A DNA stretch of 64,000 nucleotides from Mycobacterium saskatchewanense (GCF_010729105.1 NZ_AP022573.1:5146001-5210000); one strand, 5' to 3'; numbered from the stretch's first letter, positions 1 through 10,171 are shown. Program-made: numbers and translations. Notes: a model not told the origin generated them from the sequence alone.

Positions 1-963
1 GCGGCGCAAATCATTTGGACGCTGGCCCGGGCCGACATCCGGGGCCCATACGTGATCAACGCCGACGGCGCCCCGCTGGACGACCGATTCGCCGAGGGCT
101 GGACGACGTCCGACGTCGCCGCCACCGACCCCGGCGTGGCCGACGGCGCGGGCGCCGGGCTGCACGCCCTGGTGAACGGGTCACTGGTCGGGCTGGACGG
201 GCAGCACGTCACCACCGTGCCCGGCGCCTTCGGGCGGATGGGTGATCAGACCGGCGCCGCGCTGTCCCGCAGCGGACGGCAGGTGGCTTCCGTTGTGACC
301 CTGCGCCGCGCTGCCCCGGACCAGGCGGCGTCGCTGTGGATCGGGGACTTGGGTGGCGAGGCGGTCCAGTCGGCCGACGGGCACAGTCTGACGCGACCCA
401 GCTGGTCGCTGGACGACGCGGTCTGGACGGTGGTCGACGGCAACAACGTGCTGCGGGCCATCCAGGAACCTGCGTCGGGCCAACCCGCCCGCATCCCAGT
501 GGATTCCGTGGCGGTGGCGAGCCGGTTCCCCGGGCCGATCACCGATCTGCAGTTGTCCCGCGACAGCACCCGTGCCGCGATGGTGATCAACGGCCAGGTG
601 ATCCTCGCCAGCGTGGAGCAGACCCAGGCCGGGCAGTTCGCCCTGACCTACCCGCGGCGGCTGGGCTTCGGGCTGGGCACGTCAGTGGTGTCGTTGTCCT
701 GGCGAACCGGCGACGACATCGTGGTGACGCGGACCGACGGCGGCCACCCGGTGTCGTACGTCAACCTGGACGGGGTCAACTCCGACGCGCCCGCGCACGG
801 CGTGCAGCTGCCGGTGTCGACGGTGGCGGCCAACCCGTCGACCATCTACGTCGCGGCACCGCAGGGCGTGGTGCAGTACTCGGCGTCGGCGGCCGAGGGC
901 CAGGGCTGGGCGGAGGTTTCCGGCCTGATGATGGCGGGCGCGGCGCCGGTGCTGCCGGGCTGA
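1..963 (+). CDS. lpqB: Lipoprotein LpqB, C-terminal part (gene begins outside the window)
   Basis: The frame is open from base 1 and ends at TGA 961-963, giving about 320 C-terminal residues of a protein that is roughly 580 residues in M. tuberculosis. LpqB is an exported lipoprotein encoded with the two-component system mtrAB and modulates the sensor MtrB at the cell envelope. The part seen is rich in short beta-strand repeats with Gly/Asp turns, as expected for the C-terminal propeller-like half; the lipobox and GerMN domain lie outside the window. Identification rests on this sequence character plus the downstream order comF-hpf-secA1, which matches the known mycobacterial neighbourhood. 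The partial sequence prevents any statement on the signal peptide. Confidence 0.82.
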   Translation, partial: AAQIIWTLARADIRGPYVINADGAPLDDRFAEGWTTSDVAATDPGVADGAGAGLHALVNGSLVGLDGQHVTTVPGAFGRMGDQTGAALSRSGRQVASVVTLRRAAPDQAASLWIGDLGGEAVQSADGHSLTRPSWSLDDAVWTVVDGNNVLRAIQEPASGQPARIPVDSVAVASRFPGPITDLQLSRDSTRAAMVINGQVILASVEQTQAGQFALTYPRRLGFGLGTSVVSLSWRTGDDIVVTRTDGGHPVSYVNLDGVNSDAPAHGVQLPVSTVAANPSTIYVAAPQGVVQYSASAAEGQGWAEVSGLMMAGAAPVLPG

Positions 964-1238
964 GGACGTACGGCCGCGCGCTTTTCGGCTAGCAGGGCGC
1001 GTGGATCGGCTCGATCATCGCAGCCGACGTGCATAGCTTTAATGGTGTGCGCAATCTGACAAACCTGAGCGGAGCCGGTTTCCCCGGGCCATGTGGCGCA
1101 ACGCCATTCGGTGAGTGCGAGGTCGGCTTGGGCGAAGCGGTGCGCATGGCCCACGGCGTCGCGGTGCGTGACTTCGCTCTCTTCGGCGGCGTCACCGCCT
1201 CATCTCATCGACGCCACGCTTCGTGGTGAAAGGACAGG

Positions 1239-2153
1239 ATGAGCATGGCAGAGCAGATTGAGTTCGACGCCGAGGGTGTCACCTTGCGCGGGTTGTTCTT
1301 CCCCGCGTCGGATAGCCCGGCCCCAGCGGTCGTCATGGCACATGGGCTTGGCGGTGAGGTGACGCACTTCATCACCGACTACGCCGAACTGCTTGCCGCC
1401 GCAGGTATTTCCGCCCTGTTGTACGACCACCGCAACTGGGGTCGGTCCGACACGGCGCCCGGCATGCCGCGCAATGAAAGCGAACCATTTCAACAGATCC
1501 GGGACTACCAGCACGCGGTGACGTACCTGCAGAACCGCCCCGACGTGGACGCCGAGCGGATCGGAGCCTGGGGCACCAGCCTGTCCGCCGGTCATGTGTA
1601 CGTGTTGGGAGCGATCGACCGGCGGGTGAAGGCCGTTGTGGGGCAGTCGCCGTTCATCAGCGGCAGCCGCACGTTCGGTGACATGACCCGGGTGGACCTG
1701 CGCGACTCGGTTCACGCGTCGTTCGCGGACGATCGGCGCGCCAGGGCGCTCGGTAAAGAACCGACGTACCTACCGATAGTGGACAAAGATCCCTTGGCGA
1801 CTTCGGCGTTGCCCAACCCCGACGCCTACCAATACTTCATGGGTCCAGGCGGTGTGGCCGAACGGGATTCGTGCTTCACCAACCGCGTCACCGCGCGCAG
1901 CATGGAGAACTGCTTCGGCTACGAGCCGGGCTGGTATCTGCCGCGCATCGCCCCGACGCCGCTTCTGATGGTGATAGCCCTGCGGGACAGCCTGACGGAT
2001 GCGGCGCTGGCGTTGGCGGCCTACGAGCGAGCCAACCAGCCCAAGCAGCTGGTGACGATCGACTGCGGGCACTTCGGCGTCTACTCGGGTCCGGACAGCG
2101 AAGTGGCCAAGGCGGCGGCCCGCGACTTCTTCGTTTCGCACCTTGGCAAGTGA
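1239..2153 (+). CDS. Alpha/beta hydrolase (DLH/YcjY-like)
   Basis: A complete 304-residue alpha/beta-hydrolase. It shows the oxyanion-side HGLGG at residues 35-39, a nucleophile elbow GTSLSAG with Ser114, a probable acid in the ALRDSLTD stretch and the catalytic His in DCGHFG near the C-terminus. The family covers dienelactone-hydrolase-like and peptidase-like esterases; the substrate cannot be read from sequence. AGGA at 1231-1234 lies 4 bases before ATG 1239 and 10 before a second ATG at 1245, so either could be used. It stands alone after lpqB in a segment I do not recall in M. tuberculosis. Seven bases downstream begins a broken second hydrolase, so the pair may once have been co-transcribed. 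Confidence 0.85.
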   Translation: MSMAEQIEFDAEGVTLRGLFFPASDSPAPAVVMAHGLGGEVTHFITDYAELLAAAGISALLYDHRNWGRSDTAPGMPRNESEPFQQIRDYQHAVTYLQNRPDVDAERIGAWGTSLSAGHVYVLGAIDRRVKAVVGQSPFISGSRTFGDMTRVDLRDSVHASFADDRRARALGKEPTYLPIVDKDPLATSALPNPDAYQYFMGPGGVAERDSCFTNRVTARSMENCFGYEPGWYLPRIAPTPLLMVIALRDSLTDAALALAAYERANQPKQLVTIDCGHFGVYSGPDSEVAKAAARDFFVSHLGK

Positions 2154-2159
2154 CGCCCG

Positions 2160-2460
2160 ATGTTGCTGGACCTCGCTTTTGACGTGAGGGGTTCAGGCCC
2201 CGGTTTGGTGCTGATGCGCGGGACCAGCAGCACACCGGCCGGGACCTGGGGGGAGTGCGTGGATGAACTGGCGAAATCGCACACGGTGGTCCTGCCGTAC
2301 CTGCCGGGTTCGGGCGACAGCCCGTAGCCGTCCGGGCCGCTAGCGGCCGCGGCCGTGGCCGAGCAGATCGTTGCTGTCACAACGCGAGCCGGCTTGTCCC
2401 GCTTCGCCCGTTGCCGGCGCATCGCCGGGCGGCCCGCTCGCGAGCGCCATTGCGCCGATG
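2160..2460 (+). pseudogene. Decayed alpha/beta hydrolase
   Basis: From ATG 2160 the frame reads as the start of an alpha/beta hydrolase, including the PGSGDSP turn, then meets an in-frame TAG at 2325-2327. Reading on, the same frame continues plausibly (VAEQIVA, TRAGLSRF) to about 2400. There a one-base shift is needed to recover VAGASPGGPLA, the nucleophile elbow G-A-S-P-G-G. Homology then stops near 2460. So one nonsense mutation, one frameshift and a 3' truncation are visible. Family assignment of the remnant is good; the original substrate is unknown. It lies directly behind an intact hydrolase. Confidence 0.72.
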
Positions 2461-3002
2461 AATGACAGAAGTGTCATGCTTTCATCATTATGGTGCCCGG
2501 ACAGGCAGACAAACAGATTCTCCGATATCCGTTGGGATGCCAAATAATAACGTCGGATAAGTTAACGCGGGTAATCCGCGGAGCGGATGACATCCACCGT
2601 TGTCCAATACGTGATCCACGCAATCTATCACCATGCCCCCATGGTGAGGACGTGAGCCAAATAGCTTGTAGCAGAGCATGATTCATGGCGTGAGCCCACG
2701 GCCGTGAGCCGATGTTGACGTGCCGGCTACTGTGGGTAATCTCTGGGTAACATGCCAAACTTATTGTTGGCGGCGCACATTGGTGTGGCATCAAATTCGA
2801 ATTAACCGAGTACGGCCGGAGCGGTCGTATTGGCCCCTCGCCGCGGTAATCAACTGGATGACTAGTCGCAAGTTGGGATTCGCGGTGTTGCCGCCGAGCG
2901 GAGCGGCGCGGACGAATGCGGTGGCTGATGGCGGCGGCCGCGGCCTGGGATCGGTTGGCCGCGGGGCGGTCACCCAGGGCGTAATCGAAACGGAGGACCA
3001 CA
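2461..3002. other. Gene-poor, AT-richer stretch
   Basis: I find no convincing gene in these 540 bases. The sequence is visibly less GC-rich than its surroundings, especially 2500-2640 and 2740-2820. Small signals are an inverted repeat CACCATG-cccc-CATGGTG at 2629-2646 and a doubled TGGGTAA near 2731-2752 upstream of the transporter. The last bases hold GGAGG at 2992-2996, the ribosome binding site of the next gene. It may be a remnant of transferred DNA or a long promoter region. Confidence 0.5.
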
Positions 3003-4313
3003 GTGACTGCTCGCACGGAGACGTTGAAAGGCGCGCCGGCGCTCTTGGCGCCGACCATCGCGCGCAGCCGCTGGCTTCAGCTCGGTCTTGGTCTTGTCTG
3101 CATGATGGCGATATCGAGTCCGCAGTACGTGTGGACGCTGATGACCAAGCCACTTGCCGCCAAGCTCGGCATTGCCTTGCCGGAAGTGCAGGTGACCTTC
3201 TCGATCCTCGTGGTGCTGCAGGCCTTCTTCTCGCCGTTTCAGGGAGCGCTGGTCGACCGCTTCGGGCCGCGCCGGTTGATCTCAATCGGCACGCTGCTGG
3301 CGGGCGCGAGCTGGGCGCTCGCCGCCCACGCGCACAGCGTGCCGGTGCTGTACCTCACCTATGGCGGTGTCGGTGGCGTCGGCACGGGGATCGTGTACGT
3401 CGGCGTGGTCGGACTCATGGTCCGGTGGTTTCCAGACCGGCGGGGTTTCGCCGCCGGGGTGGTGGCGGCCGGCTACGGCATGGGCGCGATCCTCACGACC
3501 TTCCCGATTGCTTCGTCGCTTGCCGCCCACGGGGTGGAGTACACGCTGTGGCTTTTCGGATTGGTCTTCGCCGCCGTCGGTTTCGCTGCCGCGCAAGGGT
3601 TGCGGGTCCCGCCTGCGGATTTCGTGCCCAGCGTGCTCAGCGCCCGAACCCCCGACACCCGGCGCGATTACCGGCCATCCGAAATGCTCAAACGGCCACT
3701 GTTCTGGCTGATGTTCCTGATGATGGCGATGATGGCCACCTCGGGCTTGATGGTCACATCCCAGATGGCGACGTTCGCGACCGACTTCGGCGTGAGCAAG
3801 GTCTTGGTGTTCGGCCTCGCGGCCTTGCCGCTGGCGCTGACAATCGACCGCTTCACGAACGGCCTTACCCGACCGTTGTTCGGTTGGGTATCGGATCGAC
3901 TGGGCCGGGAGAGAACCATGGGGTTCGCCTTCGCGCTGGAGGGCATAGCCATGACGCTCTGGTTGCTGACGCGAAGCGACGCCGTGCTGTTCGTCCTCCT
4001 CTCCGGCTTGGTGTTTTTCGGGTGGGGCGAGATCTTCTCGCTGTTTCCCTCCACGTTGACCGATACCTTCGGGGCTCGTTACGCCACAGCAAATTACGGC
4101 TGGCTCTACATCTCATTTGGGATCGGTTCGATATTCGGTGGTCCGCTCGCCGCGCTGCTGCACGAGGAAGCCGGAAGCTGGATTCCGGTGTTCGGGTGCG
4201 CAATTGCGCTCGACCTAACGACCGCGGCGCTGGCCGTGTTCGTGTTGAAGCCTGCGCGTCAACGATTCCTCGGCGCCGGAGCTGCTGAGCGAGCCGACTC
4301 GCCCGCGGCATAG
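3003..4313 (+). CDS. MFS transporter, oxalate/formate antiporter (OFA)-like
   Basis: A 436-residue major facilitator with about twelve hydrophobic segments and the usual cytoplasmic loop near the middle. The first loop carries DRFGPRR (residues about 84-90), the classic MFS loop-2/3 signature, and the second half carries the equivalent DRLGRER. The stretch FGARYATANYGWLYISFG is typical of OFA-type monocarboxylate/oxalate carriers, so an organic anion substrate is likely but unproven. GTG 3003 is chosen because GGAGG at 2992-2996 sits 6 bases upstream. A long overlapping frame (from 2720) is a shadow. The gene stands in an accessory segment and converges with the oxidoreductase downstream. Confidence 0.85.
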   Translation: MTARTETLKGAPALLAPTIARSRWLQLGLGLVCMMAISSPQYVWTLMTKPLAAKLGIALPEVQVTFSILVVLQAFFSPFQGALVDRFGPRRLISIGTLLAGASWALAAHAHSVPVLYLTYGGVGGVGTGIVYVGVVGLMVRWFPDRRGFAAGVVAAGYGMGAILTTFPIASSLAAHGVEYTLWLFGLVFAAVGFAAAQGLRVPPADFVPSVLSARTPDTRRDYRPSEMLKRPLFWLMFLMMAMMATSGLMVTSQMATFATDFGVSKVLVFGLAALPLALTIDRFTNGLTRPLFGWVSDRLGRERTMGFAFALEGIAMTLWLLTRSDAVLFVLLSGLVFFGWGEIFSLFPSTLTDTFGARYATANYGWLYISFGIGSIFGGPLAALLHEEAGSWIPVFGCAIALDLTTAALAVFVLKPARQRFLGAGAAERADSPAA

Positions 4314-4455
4314 CCCAGGTCACCAGCGGTGGCGCGGGGCGAGCCCGAATTGGCCGTGCCGGTGAACGGTGCCGGCCCCGCACGCGCGTTGCCGATGCCT
4401 GCCGGACGGGCCACTATCGGTGGCATTGCCGTTGTCGTGGGCGGGAGACGTACTG

Positions 4456-5307
4456 TCACCCCAGCGCGTCGACCAGCCGCTCTAGCGTCGCCCACGACGT
4501 CGCGGCGGTCTTGCTGAACGTGAAGTAACTGATACCGAGTTCCTGATGCAGGCGCCGAATGCGATCAGCGGCCTGGTCCACCGATCCCTCCAGCAGGCAT
4601 GCCATCCTGCGCAGCTCGGAATCCGTTGCGTCGGGGCGTATCTGGCGCAGCTCCGAAAGGTCGTCGGGCCGGTCCATGGACACTTGGAAGAAGCCGAACG
4701 ACAGCTCGATCTCGTCGAGCCTCGACCCGGCCCGGCGCTTGACGTGGTTCACCTGCTCGACCAGGCGGTCTTCGTCGGCCAGCGTGCCGATAGCGACGAT
4801 GTCGGCGTGCTCTGCCGCCGCCGACAGGACCCCCGTGCCCATGCCGGCGACCAGGATGGGCGGCGGCTGCTGGAAGGCCGGCGGAGTGTAGCCGGGGTCC
4901 GCCAGCCAGCCGCGCAGGGCGAGAACATGTTCGGTCAACAACCGGACGCGTGCGTTGTAGTCGGCGAAAGGCACACCGGCCGCGGCGAATTCCTCCGCGA
5001 CATAGCCGGCACCGAGGCCGATCTCGAGTCGGCCGCCCGTGGCCGAATCCACGCTCGCCAGGTCACGGGCCAGTAGGGCCGGCCGGTGGAACGAGGCGTT
5101 GATGACGAGGTTGCCGACCCGCACCGAGGGTACCGCCGCGGCGATCGCGACGAGGGGCGGCAACGGCGCGGCATAGCCGAGGTGATCGGTCAGCAAGACG
5201 GTGTCGAAGCCGGCGTGCTCGGCGCGGCGGGCCTGGGCGACCAACCTGTCGACCCGGCCTTGCCATCCGAAGCTGATCCCCAGCCGGATCGGACGCGCGG
5301 TCACCAC
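4456..5307 (-). CDS. LLM-class F420-dependent oxidoreductase
   Basis: A 283-residue luciferase-like monooxygenase-fold protein. The N-terminus (LGISFGWQG) leads into a TIM-barrel pattern with LLTDHLGY, VGNLVINASFHRP and the GRLEIGLGAGY motif seen in F420-dependent LLM enzymes; it resembles the subgroup called TIGR03621. Such enzymes transfer hydride between F420H2 and an unknown substrate. Two tandem GTG codons (5307 and 5304) could start it. It is transcribed toward the MFS gene and away from comF, so the 140 bases up to comF hold divergent promoters. Substrate and partners are not evident. Confidence 0.84.
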   Translation of the reverse strand: MVTARPIRLGISFGWQGRVDRLVAQARRAEHAGFDTVLLTDHLGYAAPLPPLVAIAAAVPSVRVGNLVINASFHRPALLARDLASVDSATGGRLEIGLGAGYVAEEFAAAGVPFADYNARVRLLTEHVLALRGWLADPGYTPPAFQQPPPILVAGMGTGVLSAAAEHADIVAIGTLADEDRLVEQVNHVKRRAGSRLDEIELSFGFFQVSMDRPDDLSELRQIRPDATDSELRRMACLLEGSVDQAADRIRRLHQELGISYFTFSKTAATSWATLERLVDALG

Positions 5308-5448
5308 CAGTACACGGGCGTGTGTCGGCTTCGGTTCAGCGCCCGGCCGTCGGCTTCAGGCGCGGCGGTCCGAGTGAATCGGGCACCGAACGGCTTTCCG
5401 GCGCGACGCCGTCCGGAAGTTGTCGGCCCCGCGCGCGAGACTGCGAGC

Positions 5449-6081
5449 GTGCTCGACCTGATCCTGCCCCTGGAGTGCGGCGGCTGCGGAGCGTCGTCGA
5501 CCCGCTGGTGCGGCGCCTGCGCCCGGGAACTGTCGGTGGCTGCCGACGAGCCGCACGTGATCGACCCCCGCGTCGATCCAGGCGTGCCGGTGTTCGCGCT
5601 GGGCCGCTACGCCGGCGCGCGGCGCGCGGCGCTCCTGGCGCTGAAGGAGCGCGGCCGCGGCGACCTGCTCGAACCGCTGGCGCACGCCCTGGCCGTCGGG
5701 ATGCACCGGCTGCTGACGTGGGGCATCGTCGACGCCCCGCTGACCGTCGTGCCCGCACCGACACGGCGATCGGCCGCGCGCCGGCGCGGCGGCGACCCCG
5801 TCACCCGGCTGGCCCGCGCCGCGGTGGCCGGACACCCGGACATCGTCGTCGCCCAGGCGCTGCGGATGCGGGCGCTGGCCCGCGACTCGGTGGGCCTGGG
5901 GACCGCCGCCCGCGAGCGCAACATCGCCGGCCGCGTGCTGCTGCGCGGCCCGCGGCCGCAGACCGAGGTCGTGGTGGTCGACGACATCGTCACCACCGGG
6001 GCGACGGCCCGCGAGTCGGTCCGGGTTCTGCGCGCGGCGGGGGTGGCGGTCACCGCCGTGCTGGCGGTGGCGTCGGCGTGA
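5449..6081 (+). CDS. ComF family phosphoribosyltransferase-like protein
   Basis: A 210-residue ComF homologue corresponding to M. tuberculosis Rv3242c. The N-terminus carries a four-cysteine zinc-binding motif (C10, C13, C21, C24), and near residue 173 the type I PRTase PRPP loop VVVVDDIVTTGAT is intact. In naturally competent bacteria ComF works in DNA uptake; in mycobacteria its role is unknown. The frame is open far upstream, but GTG 5449 is chosen because it places the conserved LDLILPLECGGC at the very N-terminus, as in the family. It precedes hpf, an order shared with other mycobacteria. Confidence 0.85.
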   Translation: MLDLILPLECGGCGASSTRWCGACARELSVAADEPHVIDPRVDPGVPVFALGRYAGARRAALLALKERGRGDLLEPLAHALAVGMHRLLTWGIVDAPLTVVPAPTRRSAARRRGGDPVTRLARAAVAGHPDIVVAQALRMRALARDSVGLGTAARERNIAGRVLLRGPRPQTEVVVVDDIVTTGATARESVRVLRAAGVAVTAVLAVASA

Positions 6082-6439
6082 CGAGCGCGGCCAAAGTCGG
6101 CTTCTTGTCGAAAAAATGACGCAACCGGTACAACAAGTCGACGTTCGGCGGCTAGGCCGTCCCGCGCGTGTGAAGAACTCGCTACGGGTCCGGGAAATCA
6201 CTGGCATCCCCAGGCGAACACGAGCTAACGTCGAGGACAACCTTCAATGACTCATTGGTCTGGCTCACTGGTCGTTTCCAGAGACCCGCTGACGGGAAGG
6301 GGTGAGTATTCGGCACCTTGCTCCGGCGGGCAGCCTGCGGCGGTGACTCCTGTGAGCACTGCTCCCACCCCGTCGGTGCGTTGTGAAAGCCCGGCACGCA
6401 GGGCGCGTGCGACGTGACGAGAGAAACGAGCTGTCCCGT
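6082..6439. other. Intergenic region upstream of hpf
   Basis: About 360 bases without a supported gene. It begins with an inverted repeat (see the hairpin at 6096) and otherwise holds what must be the hpf promoter and a long leader. The frame of hpf is open upstream to a GTG at 6383, but that extension does not look like protein. I could not assign a sigma-factor motif with confidence. Confidence 0.45.
6096..6142. terminator. Hairpin after comF, dispersed repeat
   Basis: GTCGGCTTCTTG (6096-6107) and CAACAAGTCGAC (6131-6142) are inverted copies with 10 of 12 positions matching, 15 bases after the comF stop. The right arm plus its extension CAACAAGTCGACGTTCGG recurs at 18709 with one difference. 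A terminator role is inferred from position. Confidence 0.45.
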
Positions 6440-7141
6440 ATGTCAAGGAACACCGTATTGTCCGGTCAGATTCTGGACCAACCCCCGGCAGAAACCGATG
6501 CGCAGCCCGAACCGATACTCACGGCCGACGTCGTGTTCAAGGGCCGCAACGTGGAAATCCCCGAGCACTACCGCCTCTACGTCTCGCAGAAACTCGCCCG
6601 TCTCGAGCGGTTCGATCGCTCCATCTATCTCTTCGACGTCGAGCTCAAACACGCCCCCAATCGGCGTCAGCGCAAGTCTTGTCAGCGCGTCGAGATCACC
6701 GCGCGCGGTCGCGGGCCGGTGAGCCGGGCGGAGGCGTGCGCCGACAGCTTCTATGCGGCCTTCGAGTCCGCGGTCCACAAGCTGGAGAACAGGCTGCGCC
6801 GCGTCAAAGACCGCCGCAAGGTCCACTACGGGGACAAGACGCCGGTGTCGCTCGCCGCCGCGACCGCGGTCGTGCCGCCGGCCGATGGGCAGCCCAGCTC
6901 GCCCGACGCGCTCGAGCGCGGGGCCCCCAACGGCGCTGACGGCCCGCTTGCGGACCACGAGCCGGGGCGGATCGTCCGGACCAAGGAGCACCCGGCCACG
7001 CCGATGACGGTCGACGACGCCCTCTACGAGATGGAGCTGGTTGGGCACGACTTCTTCCTATTTCACGACAAGGAGACCGAGCGGCCGTGTGTCGTCTACC
7101 GGCGGCACGCCTACGACTACGGCTTGATCCGGCTGGCCTGA
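6440..7141 (+). CDS. hpf: Ribosome hibernation promoting factor, long form
   Basis: A 233-residue long-form HPF (homologue of Rv3241c and of the M. smegmatis stasis factor). Residues about 30-130 form the S30AE/YfiA domain (VVFKGRNVEIPEHYRLYV, then a basic helix RRVKDRRK). After a proline/alanine-rich linker the last 60 residues form the dimerisation domain (RTKEHPATPMTVDDALYEM, HDFFLFHDKET). Long HPF protects and pairs 70S ribosomes during dormancy, hypoxia or zinc starvation. ATG 6440 gives the family start MSRNTV; the upstream GTG at 6383 adds an unlike extension. There is no clear Shine-Dalgarno. The gene is followed closely by secA1. Confidence 0.9.
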   Translation: MSRNTVLSGQILDQPPAETDAQPEPILTADVVFKGRNVEIPEHYRLYVSQKLARLERFDRSIYLFDVELKHAPNRRQRKSCQRVEITARGRGPVSRAEACADSFYAAFESAVHKLENRLRRVKDRRKVHYGDKTPVSLAAATAVVPPADGQPSSPDALERGAPNGADGPLADHEPGRIVRTKEHPATPMTVDDALYEMELVGHDFFLFHDKETERPCVVYRRHAYDYGLIRLA

Positions 7142-7181
7142 TGCCCTCCTGAGGTTCGGCGGCCATCGCGGGGTTGTCACC

Positions 7182-7187
7182 TACCAT
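7182..7187 (+). promoter_or_regulatory. Likely -10 element of secA1
   Basis: TACCAT fits the mycobacterial TANNNT -10 hexamer and would place transcription about 56 bases before the secA1 start. No good -35 is visible. Confidence 0.4.
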
Positions 7188-7248
7188 GGGAGTCGCCTGA
7201 TAGAGAGACTCCTACCAACAGGGGAACATCCCAAAAGGGGACAACACC

Positions 7249-10080
7249 GTGCTGTCGAAGTTGCTGCGCCTCGGCGAAGGTCGCATGCTCAAGCGTCTCA
7301 AGCGGGTCGCTGACTATGTCGAAACCCTCTCCGACGACGTCGAGAAGCTGACCGACGCCGAGTTGCGGGCCAAGACCGACGAGTTCAAGAAGCGGCACGC
7401 CGACGGCGAAAGCCTCGACGACCTGCTGCCCGAGGCGTTCGCCGTGGCCCGGGAAGCGGCCTGGCGGGTGCTCGACCAGCGTCCCTTCGAGGTGCAGGTG
7501 ATGGGCGCGGCGGCGCTGCACTTCGGCAACGTCGCCGAGATGAAGACCGGTGAGGGCAAAACCCTGACCTCGGTGCTGCCGGCCTATCTCAACGGCATCG
7601 GCGGCAAGGGTGTGCACGTCGTCACCGTCAACGACTACCTGGCCAAACGCGACAGCGAGTGGATGGGCCGCGTGCACCGCTTCCTCGGCCTGGACGTCGG
7701 CGTGATCCTCGCGCAGATGACGCCCGACGAGCGGCGGGCCGCCTACGCCGCGGACATCACGTATGGCACCAACAACGAGTTCGGTTTCGACTACCTGCGC
7801 GACAACATGGCGCACTCGCTCGACGAGCTGGTGCAGCGCGGCCACAACTTCGCCATCGTGGACGAGGTCGACTCCATCCTCATCGACGAGGCCCGCACCC
7901 CGCTGATCATCTCCGGCCCGGCCGACGGCGCCTCCAACTGGTACTCCGAGTTCGCGCGGCTGGCACCGCTGATGGAAAAGGACGTCCACTACGAGGTCGA
8001 CCTGCGCAAACGCACCGTCGGCGTGCACGAACTGGGCGTGGAGTTCGTCGAGGACCAGCTCGGCATCGACAACCTCTACGAGGCCGCCAACTCCCCGCTG
8101 GTCAGCTACCTCAACAACGCCCTGAAGGCCAAGGAGCTGTTCGTCCGCGACAAGGACTACATCGTCCGCGACGGCGAGGTGCTGATCGTCGACGAGTTCA
8201 CCGGCCGCGTGCTCTACGGCCGCCGCTATAACGAGGGCATGCACCAGGCCATCGAGGCCAAGGAGCACGTCGAGATCAAGGCCGAGAACCAGACGCTGGC
8301 CACCATCACGCTGCAGAACTACTTCCGGCTCTACGACAAGCTCTCCGGCATGACCGGAACCGCCCAGACCGAGGCCGCCGAGCTGCACGAGATCTACAAG
8401 CTGGGCGTCGTCCCCATTCCGACGAACAAGCCGATGGTCCGCACCGACCAGTCCGACCTCATCTACAAGACCGAGGAAGCCAAGTACATCGCGGTGGTCG
8501 ACGATGTCGCCGAGCGGTACGAGAAGGGCCAGCCGGTGCTGATCGGCACCACCAGCGTCGAGCGCTCCGAGTACCTGTCGCGGCAGTTCACCAAGCGCCG
8601 CATCCCGCACAACGTCCTCAACGCCAAGTACCACGAGCAGGAGGCGGGCATCGTCGCCGTGGCGGGCCGGCGCGGCGGGGTCACCGTCGCGACCAACATG
8701 GCCGGCCGCGGCACGGACATCGTGCTGGGCGGCAACGTCGACTTCCTCACCGACCAGCGGCTGCGGGAGCGCGGCCTCGACCCGGTGGAGACACCCGACG
8801 AGTACGAGGCGGCCTGGCACTCCGAGTTGCCGATCGTCAAGGAGGAGGCGTCCAAGGAGGCCGCCGAGGTGATCGAGGCCGGCGGCCTGTACGTGCTGGG
8901 CACGGAGCGGCACGAGTCGCGCCGCATCGACAACCAGCTGCGAGGCCGCTCCGGCCGGCAGGGCGACCCGGGGGAGTCGCGCTTCTACCTGTCGCTCGGC
9001 GACGAGCTCATGCGCCGGTTCAACGGGGCCGCGCTGGAGGCGATGCTCAACCGGCTCAACCTGCCCGACGACGTGCCGATCGAAGCCAAGATGGTCACCC
9101 GGGCGATCAAGAGCGCCCAGACCCAGGTCGAGCAGCAGAACTTCGAGGTCCGCAAGAACGTCCTGAAATACGACGAGGTGATGAACCAGCAGCGCAAGGT
9201 GATCTACGCCGAGCGCCGCCGCATCCTGGAGGGCGAGAACCTCAAGGAGCAGGCGCTGGACATGGTCCGCGACGTGATCACCGCGTACGTCAACGGCGCG
9301 ACGGCCGAGGGCTACGCCGAGGACTGGGATCTGGAAGCGTTGTGGACGGCGCTGAAGACCCTGTACCCGGTCGGGATCAGCCACGAGACGCTCGCGCGGC
9401 TGGACGACGATGACGACCGAGACGACCTGACCCGCGAGGAGCTGCTCGACGAGCTGCTCAAGGACGCCGAACGGGCCTACGGCGTGCGGGAGGCCGAGCT
9501 CGAGGAACTCGCCGGTGAGGGCGCGATGCGGCAGCTGGAACGCAATGTGCTGCTCAACGTCATCGACCGCAAGTGGCGCGAGCACCTCTACGAGATGGAC
9601 TACCTCAAGGAGGGCATCGGGTTGCGCGCGATGGCGCAGCGCGACCCGCTGGTCGAATACCAGCGCGAGGGCTACGACATGTTCATGGCGATGCTCGACG
9701 GCATGAAGGAGGAGTCCGTCGGATTCCTGTTCAACGTGACGGTCGAGGCGGTGCCCGCCCCGCAGGTCGCCCCGATGCCGGCTCCGGAGGGGTTGGCCGA
9801 ATTGGGTAAGCCGTCCCAGCCGGCCGAACCGGCCGAACCGGAGCCCGCCCGCGAAGAGCCACGAAACATGGTGCACGCCAAGGGGATCGACAACGAGGCG
9901 CCGGCCCTGACCTACTCCGGCCCGTCCGAGGACGGCTCGGCACAGCTGCAGCGTAACGGCGGCGGTTCATCGAAGACGCCAGCCGGCGTCCCCGGCGGCG
10001 CGAGCCGTCGCGAGCGGCGTGCGGCGGCGCGGCAGCAAGGCCGCGGCGCCAAGCCGGCCAAATCGGTCAAGAAGCGCTAG
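7249..10080 (+). CDS. secA1: Preprotein translocase ATPase SecA1
   Basis: The essential housekeeping SecA motor (943 residues; about 949 in M. tuberculosis), which drives unfolded preproteins through SecYEG. Walker A MKTGEGKT lies near residue 100, the DEVD-type Walker B in [15 protein letters not shown] near 204, and helicase motifs [10 protein letters not shown] and [13 protein letters not shown] follow. The C-terminus is a Pro/Glu-rich then Lys/Arg-rich tail without the zinc-binding cysteine cluster, as usual for mycobacterial SecA1. GTG 7249 is preceded by AAGGGGA at 7235-7240. A long opposite-strand open frame across it is a GC artefact. Length and motifs leave little doubt. Confidence 0.97.
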   Translation: MLSKLLRLGEGRMLKRLKRVADYVETLSDDVEKLTDAELRAKTDEFKKRHADGESLDDLLPEAFAVAREAAWRVLDQRPFEVQVMGAAALHFGNVAEMKTGEGKTLTSVLPAYLNGIGGKGVHVVTVNDYLAKRDSEWMGRVHRFLGLDVGVILAQMTPDERRAAYAADITYGTNNEFGFDYLRDNMAHSLDELVQRGHNFAIVDEVDSILIDEARTPLIISGPADGASNWYSEFARLAPLMEKDVHYEVDLRKRTVGVHELGVEFVEDQLGIDNLYEAANSPLVSYLNNALKAKELFVRDKDYIVRDGEVLIVDEFTGRVLYGRRYNEGMHQAIEAKEHVEIKAENQTLATITLQNYFRLYDKLSGMTGTAQTEAAELHEIYKLGVVPIPTNKPMVRTDQSDLIYKTEEAKYIAVVDDVAERYEKGQPVLIGTTSVERSEYLSRQFTKRRIPHNVLNAKYHEQEAGIVAVAGRRGGVTVATNMAGRGTDIVLGGNVDFLTDQRLRERGLDPVETPDEYEAAWHSELPIVKEEASKEAAEVIEAGGLYVLGTERHESRRIDNQLRGRSGRQGDPGESRFYLSLGDELMRRFNGAALEAMLNRLNLPDDVPIEAKMVTRAIKSAQTQVEQQNFEVRKNVLKYDEVMNQQRKVIYAERRRILEGENLKEQALDMVRDVITAYVNGATAEGYAEDWDLEALWTALKTLYPVGISHETLARLDDDDDRDDLTREELLDELLKDAERAYGVREAELEELAGEGAMRQLERNVLLNVIDRKWREHLYEMDYLKEGIGLRAMAQRDPLVEYQREGYDMFMAMLDGMKEESVGFLFNVTVEAVPAPQVAPMPAPEGLAELGKPSQPAEPAEPEPAREEPRNMVHAKGIDNEAPALTYSGPSEDGSAQLQRNGGGSSKTPAGVPGGASRRERRAAARQQGRGAKPAKSVKKR

Positions 10081-10171
10081 CCGGCCGCGCGCTTCTGGCC
10101 GCGCATTCGGCCGATCGATTTGAGGCAGCCGCCCCATGCGGCGGGTGCCGGCGCGCGTGGACCATTCTCGA

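Noticed and set aside
1029..1229. 66-residue frame after lpqB
   Set aside because: No start signal and no family resemblance; the region looks intergenic.
2720..4288. 522-residue frame overlapping the MFS gene
   Set aside because: Arg/Gly/Ala-rich shadow of the transporter frame; the transporter has membrane segments and a ribosome binding site.
6383..6439. N-terminal extension of hpf from GTG 6383
   Set aside because: The extension is unlike the family and the family start MSRN fits ATG 6440.
7177..9876. 899-residue open frame antisense to secA1
   Set aside because: It lies entirely over secA1 and reads as repetitive low-complexity (Val/Leu/Asp/His) typical of a high-GC shadow frame; secA1 motifs are clear on the plus strand.
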